Below, one piece after another: positions 29,565-39,066 of a DNA stretch of 64,000 nt. The translations under genes were made by a program, and so were the position numbers. Under the pieces are notes generated by a model that worked only from the letters and a program-made list of their open reading frames with translations, was not told the DNA's origin and ran no database searches. Within the stretch, counting starts at the first letter, position 1; the number at the start of each line of letters is the position of its first letter. Origin of the DNA: Medakamo hakoo (Eukaryota > Chlorophyta > Trebouxiophyceae > Coccomyxaceae); NCBI GenBank assembly GCA_026636295.1, contig CP089464.1, forward strand, positions 124,001 to 188,000. Reading direction: 5' to 3'.

Positions 29565-30546
29565 ATGCTCCGCGCCGCCCTGCACCGTGTCTGGCCGGCC
29601 GCGCACGTCCGTGCCCTCCACACGTCGGCCGTTGCTCGCCACGCCACGGCGCGCGCGTCCAAAGCCGAGGTGAGTCCAGCAGGCGTCCCCATTCGTCGCT
29701 CGCGCTGTGTGCCTGCGCGCGCTCGCGCAGCCTACCAACCCTCACGCCCCATCAACACACAACCCTCCCCAGCCCGCCCCCGCCCCACACCTCCTCGTCT
29801 TTGGCGGCAACGGCTTCGTCGGCTCCCGCATCTGTGAGCGTGCGCTGGCCACTGGACTGGGCGTGGTCGCCGTGTCCAGGTCCGGCAACCCTCCGCTGCG
29901 CGCGGGCGCGGCGGGCCCCGGCGCCGCGGCGTCCCCGCCCGCCTGGGCGGCCGACGTCGAATGGCTGGCCGCCGACGCGGCCGACACAGCGGCGTGGGCT
30001 GACGCCCTGGACGGCTGCGTCGGCGTCATCTCCACCCTGGGCGCCTTCGGCTCCAATGCTTACATGCGGGCGGTGTGCGGCGACGCGAACGTGAAAGTTT
30101 TCGAGGCGGCGGCGGCGGCGGGCGTGCCGCGCGCCGTCTTCATCTCCGTCCACGACTTTGGCTTCCCGTCGTTCGTCTTGCCCGGCTACTTTGGCGGTAA
30201 AAAAGACGCGGAGGCAGCGCTGGCGCGCCTGTTCCCGCGCGGCGGCGTGGCCCTGCGCCCGGGCTTCATCCACGGGACGCGCCACGTCGGCAGCGCTGGG
30301 CTGGGCGTGCCCCTGTCCGCCGTGGGAGCGCCGTTGGAAGCGGTGCTGGGTGCGCTGGGCCCGTCTGCTGGCAAGGCTTTGGCCGGCCTGCCCCTGGCGG
30401 GCGCCGCGTTCGTCCCGCCCGTCTCCGTGGACGCGGTCGCGCGCGCGGCCGTGTCCGCCGCCACCGACCCGGCCGTGCCGGCCGGGCCCATGGACGTGTG
30501 GACGATCCGGGACCGGTATGGCGGGGGTGGGGAAGAGGTCGCGTGA
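29565..30546 (+). CDS. NAD(P)-binding epimerase-like (atypical SDR) protein, organelle-targeted
   Basis: Two exons (29565-29669, 29773-30546) give 292 residues. Exon 1 is an arginine/alanine-rich presequence (MLRAALHRVWPAAHVRALH) typical of mitochondrial or plastid import. The mature part opens with HLLVFGGNGFVGSRICERAL, a GXXGXXG dinucleotide-binding loop, and has DALDGCVGVISTLGAFGSN followed by SVHDFGFPSF. The YXXXK catalytic pair of classical SDRs is replaced by GYFGGKKDAEAAL, as in NmrA-like and NDUFA9-like atypical members. LALRPGFIHG-type wording (VALRPGFIHGT) is shared with plant plastoglobule-type Rossmann proteins. Likely an NAD(P)-binding organelle protein; the reaction is unknown. 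Confidence 0.82.
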
Positions 30547-30704
30547 GAGAGGGAGGGGCGTGTTGTCATATAGATGGAACGGGGGTGGACGGAACGGTTT
30601 TTGGATGGGTGGGCGGGCGGTGGCTAGCCGAGCAGCGCGTGTTTTTTTGCGCAGAGCGGCGAACACAAACAAAAGGCGGCCAATTTTTCACTCAACATCC
30701 CAGC

Positions 30705-31648
30705 ATGAGGCACGCGGGCCTGGTTGCCGGTGCGTGTCGGCCAGCTCATTGCCGACCACCGATCGGCCGATCGGCCCGCGTTTTCCGTGCCAATTGAGGC
30801 GCGCTGCGCTCCCCACGAGGCGCGCGCGCATCCAGTCCTCTCTCTTTATCGACCGCCGCCCTCTCACTTGGCTGCCCACCTTCAATCCCCATTCGTACGT
30901 AGTCGTGTGCGCACTGATGTTGGGCTCTGCTGCGGCTGGCGAAATTCAGGCCATTGTGCGTGGATCGTTCGATGTGGCGCTAACAGCCGGTCACGGCGCA
31001 ACCTCTCAACCCCGACCTGCCCACCGGACCCGCGCGGGCGCTAGAGTACAGCTAGAGTGTCGTCGCGCACCTCCGCCCTACCGGCCCCGGAAGGGCGTGG
31101 CACCTGCCACGCCCTTCCCACGCCTCCAGCCCGCTGACGCACCGTCGCCTGGGCACAGCTCACGGCATTGCCCCCCCCCCCACACGCACCAGGACAAAAC
31201 TGCCATCCTCTCGCTCCACAACACGCTGCGGGCCCGCCACGGCGCGCCGCCGCTGGCCTGGAGCGCCGAGGCTGAAGCGTCTGCCACAGCGCACGCCGCG
31301 AAATGCTCGTTCTTCCATGACGAGGCCACAGACCTGGGCGAGAACCTGGCGGCGTCCGCCGACTCCATCCCCGGCGACGAGGACTGGCTGGTCCAGGCCT
31401 GGTACGACGAGGTGCGGTCCTACAACTTCTCGTCGCCGTCCATCACCGATGCGACCGGCCATGCGACGCAGCTGCTGTGGGCGAGCAGCAAAGCGGTCGG
31501 GTGCGCGGCGGCCTGGTGCGCGCCGCTCGCAGGCTTTGACCTCGCGCCCGCCGGCGGGTTTTTAGTGTGCCGCTACACGCCCCGTGGAAATGAAGAAGGC
31601 GAGGAAGCGGCCAATGTGTGGCCGGTGGGCGGGATTGCGTCAACGTGA
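30705..31648 (+). CDS. Secreted CAP-domain (PR-1/SCP-like) protein
   Basis: Three exons fit: 30705-30729 (25 nt), 30903-30955 and 31193-31648, giving 177 residues. The first two join to a clean signal peptide (MRHAGLVAVVCALMLGSAAA), which supports the tiny first exon. The CAP domain has ILSLHNTLRARHGAPPLAWS, ATAHAAKCSFFHD with a CAP histidine, LGENLAAS, and TGHATQLLWASSKAVGCAAA with VCRYTPRGN. CAP proteins are extracellular and bind sterols or act in defence and cell-wall processes; the PR-1 group is the plant version. Conserved histidine, glutamate and cysteine positions are kept. Both introns contain inverted repeats. Confidence 0.88.
30759..30774. repeat. 16-bp palindrome in CAP intron 1
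   Basis: The sequence CCGATCGGCCGATCGG reads the same on both strands and is itself two copies of CCGATCGG. It lies in the first intron of the CAP gene. Confidence 0.8.
31089..31118. repeat. Perfect 14-bp inverted repeat in CAP intron 2
   Basis: GGAAGGGCGTGGCA is followed after 2 nt by its exact reverse complement. In the transcript this would form a strong hairpin about 75 nt before the acceptor of exon 3. Confidence 0.85.
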
Positions 31649-31808
31649 AGCAAGCGGGCCTCGTGGTGACGCGTGGGCAGCGGTGGGGCGTGACGTCGGC
31701 GTGGAGGAGTCTGTAGTGAAACACGCGCGGGAAAACGAAAAGTTGATGGGGGAAGGAGGGCAGGTTGGCCGAGCGCTTCACTCTGCTGTCTCTGTTCCCG
31801 CCGTCTCG

Positions 31809-32245
31809 ATGGTCGCCGCCGCAAAAGGCGTCTTGATCACGTGGTACGTTCAACATTGTGGGGCGCGCTGCGAAGCCGACGTTTCAGTGCCCCTGGAGAG
31901 CTGACGAACGCCCCGTGCAGTGCGGTCCCCCGCCCCGCGGCGCACGCGCAAAGGGCACTTGCGCACTGCGAATCCCCCCGCCTCTGGTCGTCTGCCACCC
32001 CGTTCCCATTCCATCCACATCCATCCACCCACCCCGCTCAACACTCCAGCGACATCCCGACCAAGGAATTCCTGCTCTCCCTGAACGCCGCCCGGCCGGC
32101 CAACGCCAAATTTGTCGTCGCCGACCTGGACGACACCCGCCTGTTTGTGGACCCCGCGGCCGTGGCGGAACTGCAGGCGGCCGTGCGCGCGAGGGGGGAC
32201 GAGCTGACGTACACGGCGCCCGCCGACCCGACGGCCGGCGGGTGA
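31809..32245 (+). CDS. TFB5: TFIIH core subunit TFB5 (TTDA/GTF2H5 homolog)
   Basis: Two exons (31809-31843 and 32050-32245) give 76 residues, close to the 71-72 usual. The opening MVAAAKGVLITCDIPTKEFL matches the family pattern MV-x-x-x-KGVLIxCD-x-x-x-K-x-FL. The middle KFVVADLDDTRLFV matches its K-F-x-x-x-D-[IL]-DDTH-x-FV block. TFB5 stabilises TFIIH by pairing with the p52/TFB2 subunit and is needed for nucleotide-excision repair and transcription initiation. The intron falls in the conserved TCD turn, which supports the model. The stop is only 23 bp before the start of another open gene on the same strand. Confidence 0.92.
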
Positions 32246-32268
32246 AGGGGGAAGCAGCAGGCACAGGC

Positions 32269-32889
32269 ATGGGGCCACCGGCGGCGCGCGCGCCGTCCGA
32301 CTCGCCGCCGTCCTTGAAAGCCGCGGCCCCGGCCGTGCGCGCATTCCTGGGCGCGGCTGCCGCGCGCGCGGGCGCCTGGGCGGGGCTCCAGGCCGCCTTT
32401 GCGCCGTTCGCCGCGGGGAGCCCGGGTGGAGAAGCGGGCTACCGCGCCGCGGCTGAAAGCGCGGCCGGCGTGTTAAAAGAGACGGCTCCCGCGGCTGGCG
32501 CGGCGGCGGACGCCCTGCGGGCAGTGGGCCGGGCCGACCTGGCCGCGACCGTGGAGTCCATCGCCGCGGACGAATCCCACCGCGCCCGGGTCGCGGTGGC
32601 TTTGCACGCGTTACGTAAAGCGGGCACCGACGCGGAAAGAGGTGGTGGTGGTGGTGGTGGTGGTGACGGTGAAGCGCACGCGCACGCCCACGGCCACACG
32701 TGCGGGTGCGGCGGCGGCGGGGGTGAGCCGCCCCCACCTCCACCGGACGCGGGCTTGGAAGCCGCGCGGGACGCAGCCGACCGCGGATCCGCCATCGTCG
32801 ACGCGACGGCAGAATTAGAAGAAGTGGCTGAGCGGATCAACGAAGGGTTGGCCGAGCTGCGGGAGGCGGTGGCGGAGGTGGAGGGTTGA
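32269..32889 (+). CDS. Helical protein with a His-rich metal-binding-like loop
   Basis: Intronless, 206 residues; not recognised. The first 125 residues form Ala-rich helices (AFLGAAAARAGAWAGLQAAF, YRAAAESAAGVLKETA). A glycine run then leads into EAHAHAHGHTCGCG, a cluster of four histidines and two cysteines that could bind zinc, copper or nickel. The end is a coiled amphipathic helix (ATAELEEVAERINEGLAELR). It begins 23 bp after the TFB5 stop and ends 34 bp before the stop of the facing transporter gene. The same frame stays open upstream through TFB5 exon 2, so an alternatively spliced joint product is possible but not needed. Confidence 0.6.
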   Translation: MGPPAARAPSDSPPSLKAAAPAVRAFLGAAAARAGAWAGLQAAFAPFAAGSPGGEAGYRAAAESAAGVLKETAPAAGAAADALRAVGRADLAATVESIAADESHRARVAVALHALRKAGTDAERGGGGGGGGDGEAHAHAHGHTCGCGGGGGEPPPPPPDAGLEAARDAADRGSAIVDATAELEEVAERINEGLAELREAVAEVEG

Positions 32890-32923
32890 AAAGAAAAAAG
32901 TGGATGGAGAGAGTGTGTTGCTC

Positions 32924-34549
32924 CTAAGTCTGCACGGCTCCTCCGCCCTCTTCCTCCACATCCCCCGCCCGATCCCCCGCCCCACAGCACCCGATGGCCG
33001 GCCCGCACGCCACCCCGCGCGGCGCGCCGGGTGGAGGCGGCGGCAAGCCCACCCACGCCACCAGGGCGCTCAGGGCCGCGAGGCCGGCCGTGAGCGCCAT
33101 GGTCGCGGCAAACGGACCGACGGGGCCGTCCGAGTCGTCCGGCCGGCCCGCGGCTGCTGCCTCTTCTTCGCGCTTCAGCAGGTGGTGGCGGTGGCCGCCC
33201 CAGTCGCCCGTCATCCCCCCGTACATCGCGCCCGCCGCCAACACGCCCGCCGCCCGGCCGAGGGCTTGGCCCGCCGTGTTGGCGCCGGCCGTCGCGGCGA
33301 CGGCGGTCCGGTCCATGACCGCCTGCAGCGTGAAGGCCAGCAGCACGGAGAACAGTTGGGTCGGGGCGACGTTGGCCCAGAGGGCCGGAAAAAAGGCGGC
33401 GGCGGCGGGGCCGCGGGGCGAGGCTGCGCCGAGGATGCCAGACGGGCCCGCGGCCGCGGACGCGGCGCACAGCGCGGTCAGCGGCACTGCGCCGGCCGCG
33501 GCCAGCCCGCCCCACAGCCCCAGCACCGCCGGCGTCGTCCCGGGCGGCGCCTGACCCAACCAGCGCAGGAGCCTGGGCGCGACCAGCTGTTGGGCGCCCT
33601 CGTAAATGAGGACGCCCGCCATGGCGCCGCCCGTCGCGGTCCGCGAAAACTTAAACGCGCCGCCCCTGGAAGTCAACAGGTGGGCGAGCGGCACCTGCAA
33701 CCAGGCGAACTGCGCCGCGTTTTGCAGGGCCTGGGACGCCGTGACAACCGCCACAGGCGCGGCCAGGCGGCTGGGCCAGGCGGCGCCGGTGCCACCGGCG
33801 CCCTTGCCCGCGCCGCCGGGGACGGCGGCCAGCGCGACGAGCGCGGCCGGCAACGTCAGCGCCGCCAGCAGGCCGATCGCGGCCGAGTACCCCAGCCCCT
33901 GTTCCAGGCCGCCGCCGAGGAGGGAGCCCGCGCCCTTCAGCGCGGTGCGCCCACCCGTGACCAGCGCGGTGCGGAGCATGAGCAGCCGCGCGCTCCTGCC
34001 GTCCCTGGCACCGGCCGCGCGCGTGCTGTCCCGCTTCCCACCGCCGCCGCCCTCTGCCAGCTTGGGAAGGGCCTTGGACGCGGTGCGCGCCAGGACGCGC
34101 GACACGCCGATGACCGCGTTGATGGCGGACGCGTACGCCGTCGCGGTGGCCAGCGGCCAGGCGACGCCGTTGCCGGGGCCCGTCCGCTCCCGGGCCCGGA
34201 GCGGGATGAGGGCGGCCGTCGCGCCGGCTTGCAGGACAAAGGCGGCGGCCAGGACGGGGCGCAGGCCCGCGCCCCCCAACGCCGCGCCAGCGCCCAGCGC
34301 CGCGACCGCGGACGCGGCTTGGTACGACGCAAAGATGATCGAGGTCTGCCAGACGGAGTGGCCGGCGCGCAGGGAGGACAGGAGGAGGACCATGGACGTC
34401 GCGCCGGACGTCAGGGAGGAGAGGTAGAGCGCGGCCGTGGCGGCCGCGTATTGGCGCGGGGACAACAGGCGGTCGTGCCCGCTGCCGCCGCCTCCGGCAG
34501 CCGGCGGCTTGGGCTGGGCAACGGTGACATCAGAGTCAGGGCCACCCAT
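32924..34549 (-). CDS. Multi-pass membrane transporter, MFS-like
   Basis: Intronless, 541 residues from the first true ATG at 34549; longer in-frame readings lack an ATG. There are ten to twelve hydrophobic segments. Examples are AAATAALYLSSLTSGATSMVLLLSSL, QAASAVAALGAGAALGG, VLAAAFVLQAGATAALIPL, GLLAALTLPAALVALAAVP and ALWGGLAAAGAVPLTALCAA-type stretches. A basic loop (RTALVTGGRTALKGAGS) lies between the halves, as in major-facilitator proteins of poorly known substrate. The protein probably sits in a plastid or plasma membrane. I cannot name the substrate. It converges on the His-rich gene and diverges from the phosphatase-like gene by 126 bp. Confidence 0.65.
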   Translation of the reverse strand: MGGPDSDVTVAQPKPPAAGGGGSGHDRLLSPRQYAAATAALYLSSLTSGATSMVLLLSSLRAGHSVWQTSIIFASYQAASAVAALGAGAALGGAGLRPVLAAAFVLQAGATAALIPLRARERTGPGNGVAWPLATATAYASAINAVIGVSRVLARTASKALPKLAEGGGGGKRDSTRAAGARDGRSARLLMLRTALVTGGRTALKGAGSLLGGGLEQGLGYSAAIGLLAALTLPAALVALAAVPGGAGKGAGGTGAAWPSRLAAPVAVVTASQALQNAAQFAWLQVPLAHLLTSRGGAFKFSRTATGGAMAGVLIYEGAQQLVAPRLLRWLGQAPPGTTPAVLGLWGGLAAAGAVPLTALCAASAAAGPSGILGAASPRGPAAAAFFPALWANVAPTQLFSVLLAFTLQAVMDRTAVAATAGANTAGQALGRAAGVLAAGAMYGGMTGDWGGHRHHLLKREEEAAAAGRPDDSDGPVGPFAATMALTAGLAALSALVAWVGLPPPPPGAPRGVACGPAIGCCGAGDRAGDVEEEGGGAVQT

Positions 34550-34675
34550 GTTGGGCGACGCGCGTTGGAAGGAGCGCCCCACGGCTCCCGGCGAGGAAAA
34601 GCGGGAATGCTTTGAAAGCTAGCTCGACGCGAGCGAGCATGCGTCCGCAGACCGGAGGTTCCCACCAAAGACGGG

Positions 34676-35812
34676 ATGACGTCCGGCCGCCGCCCGCCCG
34701 CGAGGCGGCCCGCACGGGGTTTCAGCGCCACCAGGCCCGGGCTTGACGCCCGCTGGCTGGCACTGGTCGCGTTCTTCGTCCTCGCATCGCACGCCGCCGC
34801 CGCCCGCGGCGCCGGGCCGGCCGACGCGCCGGCCGGCGCGCCGTCCGGCCCGGCGCCGCCCATCGTCACCAACCCGTTTGCGACCGGAGAGCCCCTCTCG
34901 TCCGCGGCCGCCAAGTTTGCCGAACTGAACGAGCGGGCCAGCACCGCGCCACCCCCGCTCTCGCCCGCGGACGCGGCCCGTGCCCTGGCCCGCGTCCGGC
35001 AAGTGGTGCTGGTCAGGCACGGCGAGCACGCGCACTTGGACGGGGGCGGGACGCCGTGCCTGTCCGAGGTCGGCGTCGCGCGGTCCGACACCCTGGCTCG
35101 GAACTGGACGCCGCACCCGCCGCCGGGCGTGGAAGCCCGCGTGGACGCCGTCCTGGCCATGAACGGGACGGGCGGCGACCCGCCGTCCGTGCGCCCGGTC
35201 GACTCGGCCGTCCCCACCGTCGTCGCGTGGCGCGTCCCGCCCGCCCGCTTTGTCCGGACGTGGGGGCAGTGGGACTCGCTGGCCGCCGCGCGGTCCGTCC
35301 TGGACCAGGGACGCCAAGGCGCCGGCGGCTCCGCCGTGCTGGTGGTCTGGTTCCACTGGGGCAGCGTGTCCATCCTGAACGCGCTGGGCATTCCGACGAC
35401 CGGCTGGAACGCGCAGTCCCTGGACACGCCGACGACCGAGGCGTACGACGCGGCCGTCGTCCTCACGCCGCACGGGTCGCCCAGGACGGTGCCCGGCCCT
35501 AACGGCACGGAGGTCGTGCTGCCCGAACCCGACAATCCCCGGTCCGGCGTGCGGGTGCGCATTTTCCGGACGCCGCCCATCAACCACGCGACCCTGCTGC
35601 CGCCGCCGCTGGCCGGGCCGGGCAGCGACCGGGCGGACCGCGAAACCGCGTTCTTCGACGAGACGGTGCCCTGGGCGGTGGTGGCGCGCCAGGCCGGGCA
35701 CGTGGTGCGGATCGTGCCCATCGCCGAGACGACTGGCGGCGCGGTGGGAGGCAAGGCGCCCGTGGTGGTGGAGCGGAAGAACGCGCCAGGGCAATCGAGC
35801 GGGGAGCGGTGA
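34676..35812 (+). CDS. Histidine-phosphatase-like protein with N-terminal anchor
   Basis: Intronless, 378 residues. After a basic N-terminus, LDARWLALVAFFVLASHAAAA is a signal peptide or anchor. The RHG motif of the histidine phosphatase (phosphoglycerate mutase-like) superfamily appears as VVLVRHGEHAHLD near residue 108, followed by LSEVGVARSDTLARNW. A second histidine is in VVWFHWGSVSILNALG, where the family has its late catalytic His. Family members remove phosphate from proteins, sugars or small molecules through a phospho-histidine. Its secretory or membrane location is inferred from the N-terminus. The middle region is divergent, so activity is not certain. Confidence 0.72.
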   Translation: MTSGRRPPARRPARGFSATRPGLDARWLALVAFFVLASHAAAARGAGPADAPAGAPSGPAPPIVTNPFATGEPLSSAAAKFAELNERASTAPPPLSPADAARALARVRQVVLVRHGEHAHLDGGGTPCLSEVGVARSDTLARNWTPHPPPGVEARVDAVLAMNGTGGDPPSVRPVDSAVPTVVAWRVPPARFVRTWGQWDSLAAARSVLDQGRQGAGGSAVLVVWFHWGSVSILNALGIPTTGWNAQSLDTPTTEAYDAAVVLTPHGSPRTVPGPNGTEVVLPEPDNPRSGVRVRIFRTPPINHATLLPPPLAGPGSDRADRETAFFDETVPWAVVARQAGHVVRIVPIAETTGGAVGGKAPVVVERKNAPGQSSGER

Positions 35813-35940
35813 GGGGGGTGGGGGTCGAGTGAGCCATGAGGGTGGGTGCGTGTGAGAGGGCTCTCTTCTTCGCGCGCGCCGGGACGCGACGAAACAAACA
35901 AGGCTGGCATCTACACACTGAACATGGACTCGCGCCCTCC

Positions 35941-38900
35941 TCACTGGCCCCACCCGGCACCAGGCTGCGGCGGCGGCGGCGCAAAACCGGACGTGGGCGC
36001 GGGCGGCCCCCCGGCTGGAGCCGCTCCACCGGGGACGAAAAACGCCGGGCGGCCGGCGGGCAGACCCGCCGGGCCAGGCGTCGCGCCGCCCGGCAGGAAC
36101 GGCGCGGGCGCGGGCGCTCCACCCACCGGCGGTGCGGGCCCGCCAAAGGTGGGGTCCACGTACCGCCCACGCACGCCCGCGGACCGGGGCGTACCGGGCG
36201 GGCGACCTCCCCCAGGCGGCGGCGGCGGCGGCAGGGGCAGCGCCGGCGGCGGCGCGACGGGTTCTGGCGGCGCCGGCGGCGGCGCGCCGCGCTCGCGCCA
36301 CAGCTTGAGTTCCTCGTCGTAATAAAACACGTTCTCAACTTCTCCAGGGCCGACGGAAGGCGCGGGCGCGGGTGCAGGCGGCGGCGGCGGCGGCGGCGCG
36401 CCCGAGCTCGCCGTGTCCGCGGCCGCCTCGCCTCCGCCTCCATGCTCGGCCGGCGGCGGCGCGCCCATGATGGAGTGCAGCCCCTTGTCCAACCACCGGC
36501 CCGCCATGGCGGCAAGGCTGGCCGGCCGGGCCATGCCACCGCCCGACGACCCGCCTCCGACGCCGGGCGGCAGGCTCAGGCCGCGGGCGGCGGCCGCGCC
36601 GCGCGCGCGCTCCGCCACCTCGGACGCAGCGGCGCGCACGGCAGCGAGGGCGGGCGGGGCGGGCTGCTGCGCCGCGCCCGTCGCCGCGTCGGCCGCGTCC
36701 GCGACGGAGGCCGCGAGCGCGGACGCGGCGGGCAGGACGCCCGCGTCGGCCGCGCGCGCCGCCAGGGCCAGGCGCAGCGGCCACAGGGCGGGAGGGGGGT
36801 GGGCGCCGCCGCCGCCGCCGGCCCGGGCGTACTCCAGGACTTCGGCCCGCAGCAGCGCCGCCGTGGACAGGCGCCCCGGGCGGGCGCCCGGCGCGGCGCC
36901 GCCCTCGAGTTGGGCCAGCGACGCGCCGGCGGCGATGAGGAGGGCGTGGGCCGCCGCCGCGTCGCCGGCCTCGGCCAGGACGCGGGCGCTCAGGTCACGC
37001 AGCACGGCGGACGCCGCAGCCGCAGCCGGCGCGGCGGGCGGGTTGGCGTCCGCCGCGACAGCCGCCAGCGCGGGGAGCGCGGCCCTCCATGCGGACGCCG
37101 GCAGGGGGGCGGGCGGCGGGCAGCCGGCCCCGCACACGGCCACGAGCGTCGCCAGCACCGAGCCGGGCGGGGCGTCGGCGTCCACGACAGCTTTGACGGC
37201 TTCTGTGAGCGCGGCGTCCCCGCCCGGCCGGGCCAGGGCGATGGCCGCCCCGCCCAGGCCGGCGGCCGCGAGGGCGGCGGCGGCGTCGGCGCGGCGCCCG
37301 GCCGAGAGCGCAGCCAGGGCCGCGGCCGCGCCGGCCGCCCGCGCTTCGGGCGGGGGTGGCGCGGGCACCGCCGGCTCCGAAAACGGCGCCGGACCCAGTG
37401 CCGCCGCCAGTTCGGCTGCCGGGCTGGGCAGTGGCTCAGGCGGCGCCGGGTCGGCCGCCCTGCTGCGCGTCCAGGGGAGGCCGCCGCCGCGGCCGGCGGG
37501 CCCGCCGCGCGCCGGGTCGGCCGCCGCGTCCGCGCCCAGGGAGCCGCGCCCCGCCAGGACGGCCAGGACAGTCCACAACACGGCCAGCGAGTCCCCGCCG
37601 CCGCCGCCTCCAGCCCCTCCTTCCTCCTCGGCCACGGCGCCGGCGCGGGCGCGGGCCCAGTCCGACACGGCCGCCCTGTCGCAGCCGGCCAGCGGCAGGG
37701 CCGGCGCGGACAGCAGCAGCGCCCGGTCCGATCCCGGCCGGGGCCGGGCGCCGTCGACGTCGTCGGGTGCGGTCTGTCCGCCTGCATCCGCCCCCGCCGC
37801 GTCGGCGGCCAGGGCCCACGACCGCACGCGGGCCAGGCGTGCGGTCGACGGCTGCCACACGAATGACGCGCCGCCCGGGCCCCACGCGACGATGGGGCAG
37901 GGCGGGCGGCCGTGCGGCGGGTGGGTGGAGGGCGTGGAGGCGACGGCTGTTGCTGCCGCGCCAGCGCCCCAGGCGGGCGCGGCGGGCGGCGGTGGAACTC
38001 CCCAGGGCGGTGGAGGCGCGGCCTCCGGCGCAGGCGGCGGGGGCGGGGCCGCCGGCTGCTGCTGCTGCTGCTGGTGCTGGTGCTGGTGCTGCTGGTGCTG
38101 CTGCTGCTGCTGCTGCTGCGGCGGCGGCGGCGGCGCACTCCACGCCGCAGGCGACGCGGGCACGGCCGGAGCGGCCGGAGGCGGAGGAGGTGGCGGTGCG
38201 CTCGCCGGCGCGGCCGGCGGTGGTGGGGGCGCGCCCCACCCGCCCGTCGCAGGAGCTGCGGCTGCGGGTGGGGGTGGCGGCCCCCACCCGGCCGTCGCAG
38301 CAGGAGCAGCCGGAGGCGGCGGGACGGCGGCCGGTGGCGCGGGTTGCTGCAGCTGGCGGGGTGGCGGCGGCGGTGGCGGCGGCGGCGGCGCACCCCACCC
38401 GCTCGCAGCCGGTGGCGGCGGTGGCGGTGGGGGTTGGGCCTGCGGCTGCAGCTGCGGCGGCGGCGCACCCCACCCGCTCGCAGCCGGTGGCGGCGGTGGC
38501 GGTGGGGATTGGGCCTGCGGCTGCGGCGGCAGCGGCGCGGCCCCATGCTGGTCCACGCTCTCGAAGAAAGCGGACGGGTCGGCGGGCTGCGGCCGAGGCG
38601 CGGCAGCGGACGGTTGAGACTGCTGCTGCTGCTGCTGCGGTGGTGGTTTGGCAGGAGCCGCGGGCGCCGCGGCAGCCACTGCCTCGCCTCCCCCGCCGCT
38701 CAGCCCCTCAAAGAACGCGGCCTCTCCTCCAGGCCCCGCCACACTGGCGGTCGACGCCGCCGTCGCCAGGTGTGGCGGCGGAGGCGGACCCGCCGCAGGT
38801 GACGGCGCCCGCACAGGCGCCGTCCACCCGCCCCCAGAGCCGGAGCCGGACCGCCGGGCCGTGGAGGGCGGGCGCGAAAAGGCGATGGGGCCTGAGGCGA

Positions 38901-39066
38901 CGGGCGAGGGCGGCTGTTGCAGGGGCGGCGGCGGCGGTGGCAGGCCTCCAGCCGGTGGTGGCGCAGGCGCAAAGCCGGGCACGGTCGGCGGTGGCGCGGC
39001 CCAGCTGCCGGCAGGTTGCTGTTGTGGAGGTGGAGGTGGCGGAGCACCGCCAGCCCAGCCGTTCAT
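35941..39066 (-). CDS. SEC16: SEC16-like COPII coat scaffold
   Basis: Intronless, 1041 residues. The N-terminal 400 are Pro/Gln/Gly-rich, with a polyglutamine-histidine stretch encoded by CAG/CAC repeats at about 38058-38121. HGRPPCPIVAWGPGGASFVW matches the start of the SEC16 central conserved domain, which continues as an Ala-rich alpha-solenoid with LRAEVLEYARAG and WPLRLALAARAADAG. The C-terminus has LDKGLHSIMG and VFYYDEELKLWRERG, the closing signature of plant MAG5/SEC16 proteins. SEC16 organises ER exit sites and binds SEC23, SEC24 and SEC13. The solenoid is extreme in alanine because of codon GC bias. The ATG at 39066 is the first in frame; earlier in-frame codons are not ATG. Confidence 0.82.
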   Translation of the reverse strand: MNGWAGGAPPPPPPQQQPAGSWAAPPPTVPGFAPAPPPAGGLPPPPPPLQQPPSPVASGPIAFSRPPSTARRSGSGSGGGWTAPVRAPSPAAGPPPPPHLATAASTASVAGPGGEAAFFEGLSGGGGEAVAAAAPAAPAKPPPQQQQQQSQPSAAAPRPQPADPSAFFESVDQHGAAPLPPQPQAQSPPPPPPPAASGWGAPPPQLQPQAQPPPPPPPPAASGWGAPPPPPPPPPPRQLQQPAPPAAVPPPPAAPAATAGWGPPPPPAAAAPATGGWGAPPPPPAAPASAPPPPPPPAAPAVPASPAAWSAPPPPPQQQQQQQHQQHQHQHQQQQQQPAAPPPPPAPEAAPPPPWGVPPPPAAPAWGAGAAATAVASTPSTHPPHGRPPCPIVAWGPGGASFVWQPSTARLARVRSWALAADAAGADAGGQTAPDDVDGARPRPGSDRALLLSAPALPLAGCDRAAVSDWARARAGAVAEEEGGAGGGGGGDSLAVLWTVLAVLAGRGSLGADAAADPARGGPAGRGGGLPWTRSRAADPAPPEPLPSPAAELAAALGPAPFSEPAVPAPPPPEARAAGAAAALAALSAGRRADAAAALAAAGLGGAAIALARPGGDAALTEAVKAVVDADAPPGSVLATLVAVCGAGCPPPAPLPASAWRAALPALAAVAADANPPAAPAAAAASAVLRDLSARVLAEAGDAAAAHALLIAAGASLAQLEGGAAPGARPGRLSTAALLRAEVLEYARAGGGGGAHPPPALWPLRLALAARAADAGVLPAASALAASVADAADAATGAAQQPAPPALAAVRAAASEVAERARGAAAARGLSLPPGVGGGSSGGGMARPASLAAMAGRWLDKGLHSIMGAPPPAEHGGGGEAAADTASSGAPPPPPPPAPAPAPSVGPGEVENVFYYDEELKLWRERGAPPPAPPEPVAPPPALPLPPPPPPGGGRPPGTPRSAGVRGRYVDPTFGGPAPPVGGAPAPAPFLPGGATPGPAGLPAGRPAFFVPGGAAPAGGPPAPTSGFAPPPPQPGAGWGQ
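38058..38121 (-). repeat. Glutamine/histidine codon repeat in SEC16
   Basis: CTG/CTGGTG units on the plus strand encode a mixed Q/H tract within the disordered N-terminal part of SEC16 on the minus strand. Further short Q tracts occur near 38620 and 39018. Such tracts vary in length between strains. Confidence 0.8.

Noticed and set aside
34550-34582. Longer N-terminus for the MFS-like transporter
   Set aside because: The extension would have to start at GTG. The first in-frame ATG is at 34549.
36413-38617. Very long plus-strand open frame opposite SEC16
   Set aside because: It is an Ala/Arg/Gly-rich mirror of a GC-rich coding strand with no protein motifs. The minus strand carries the SEC16 signatures.
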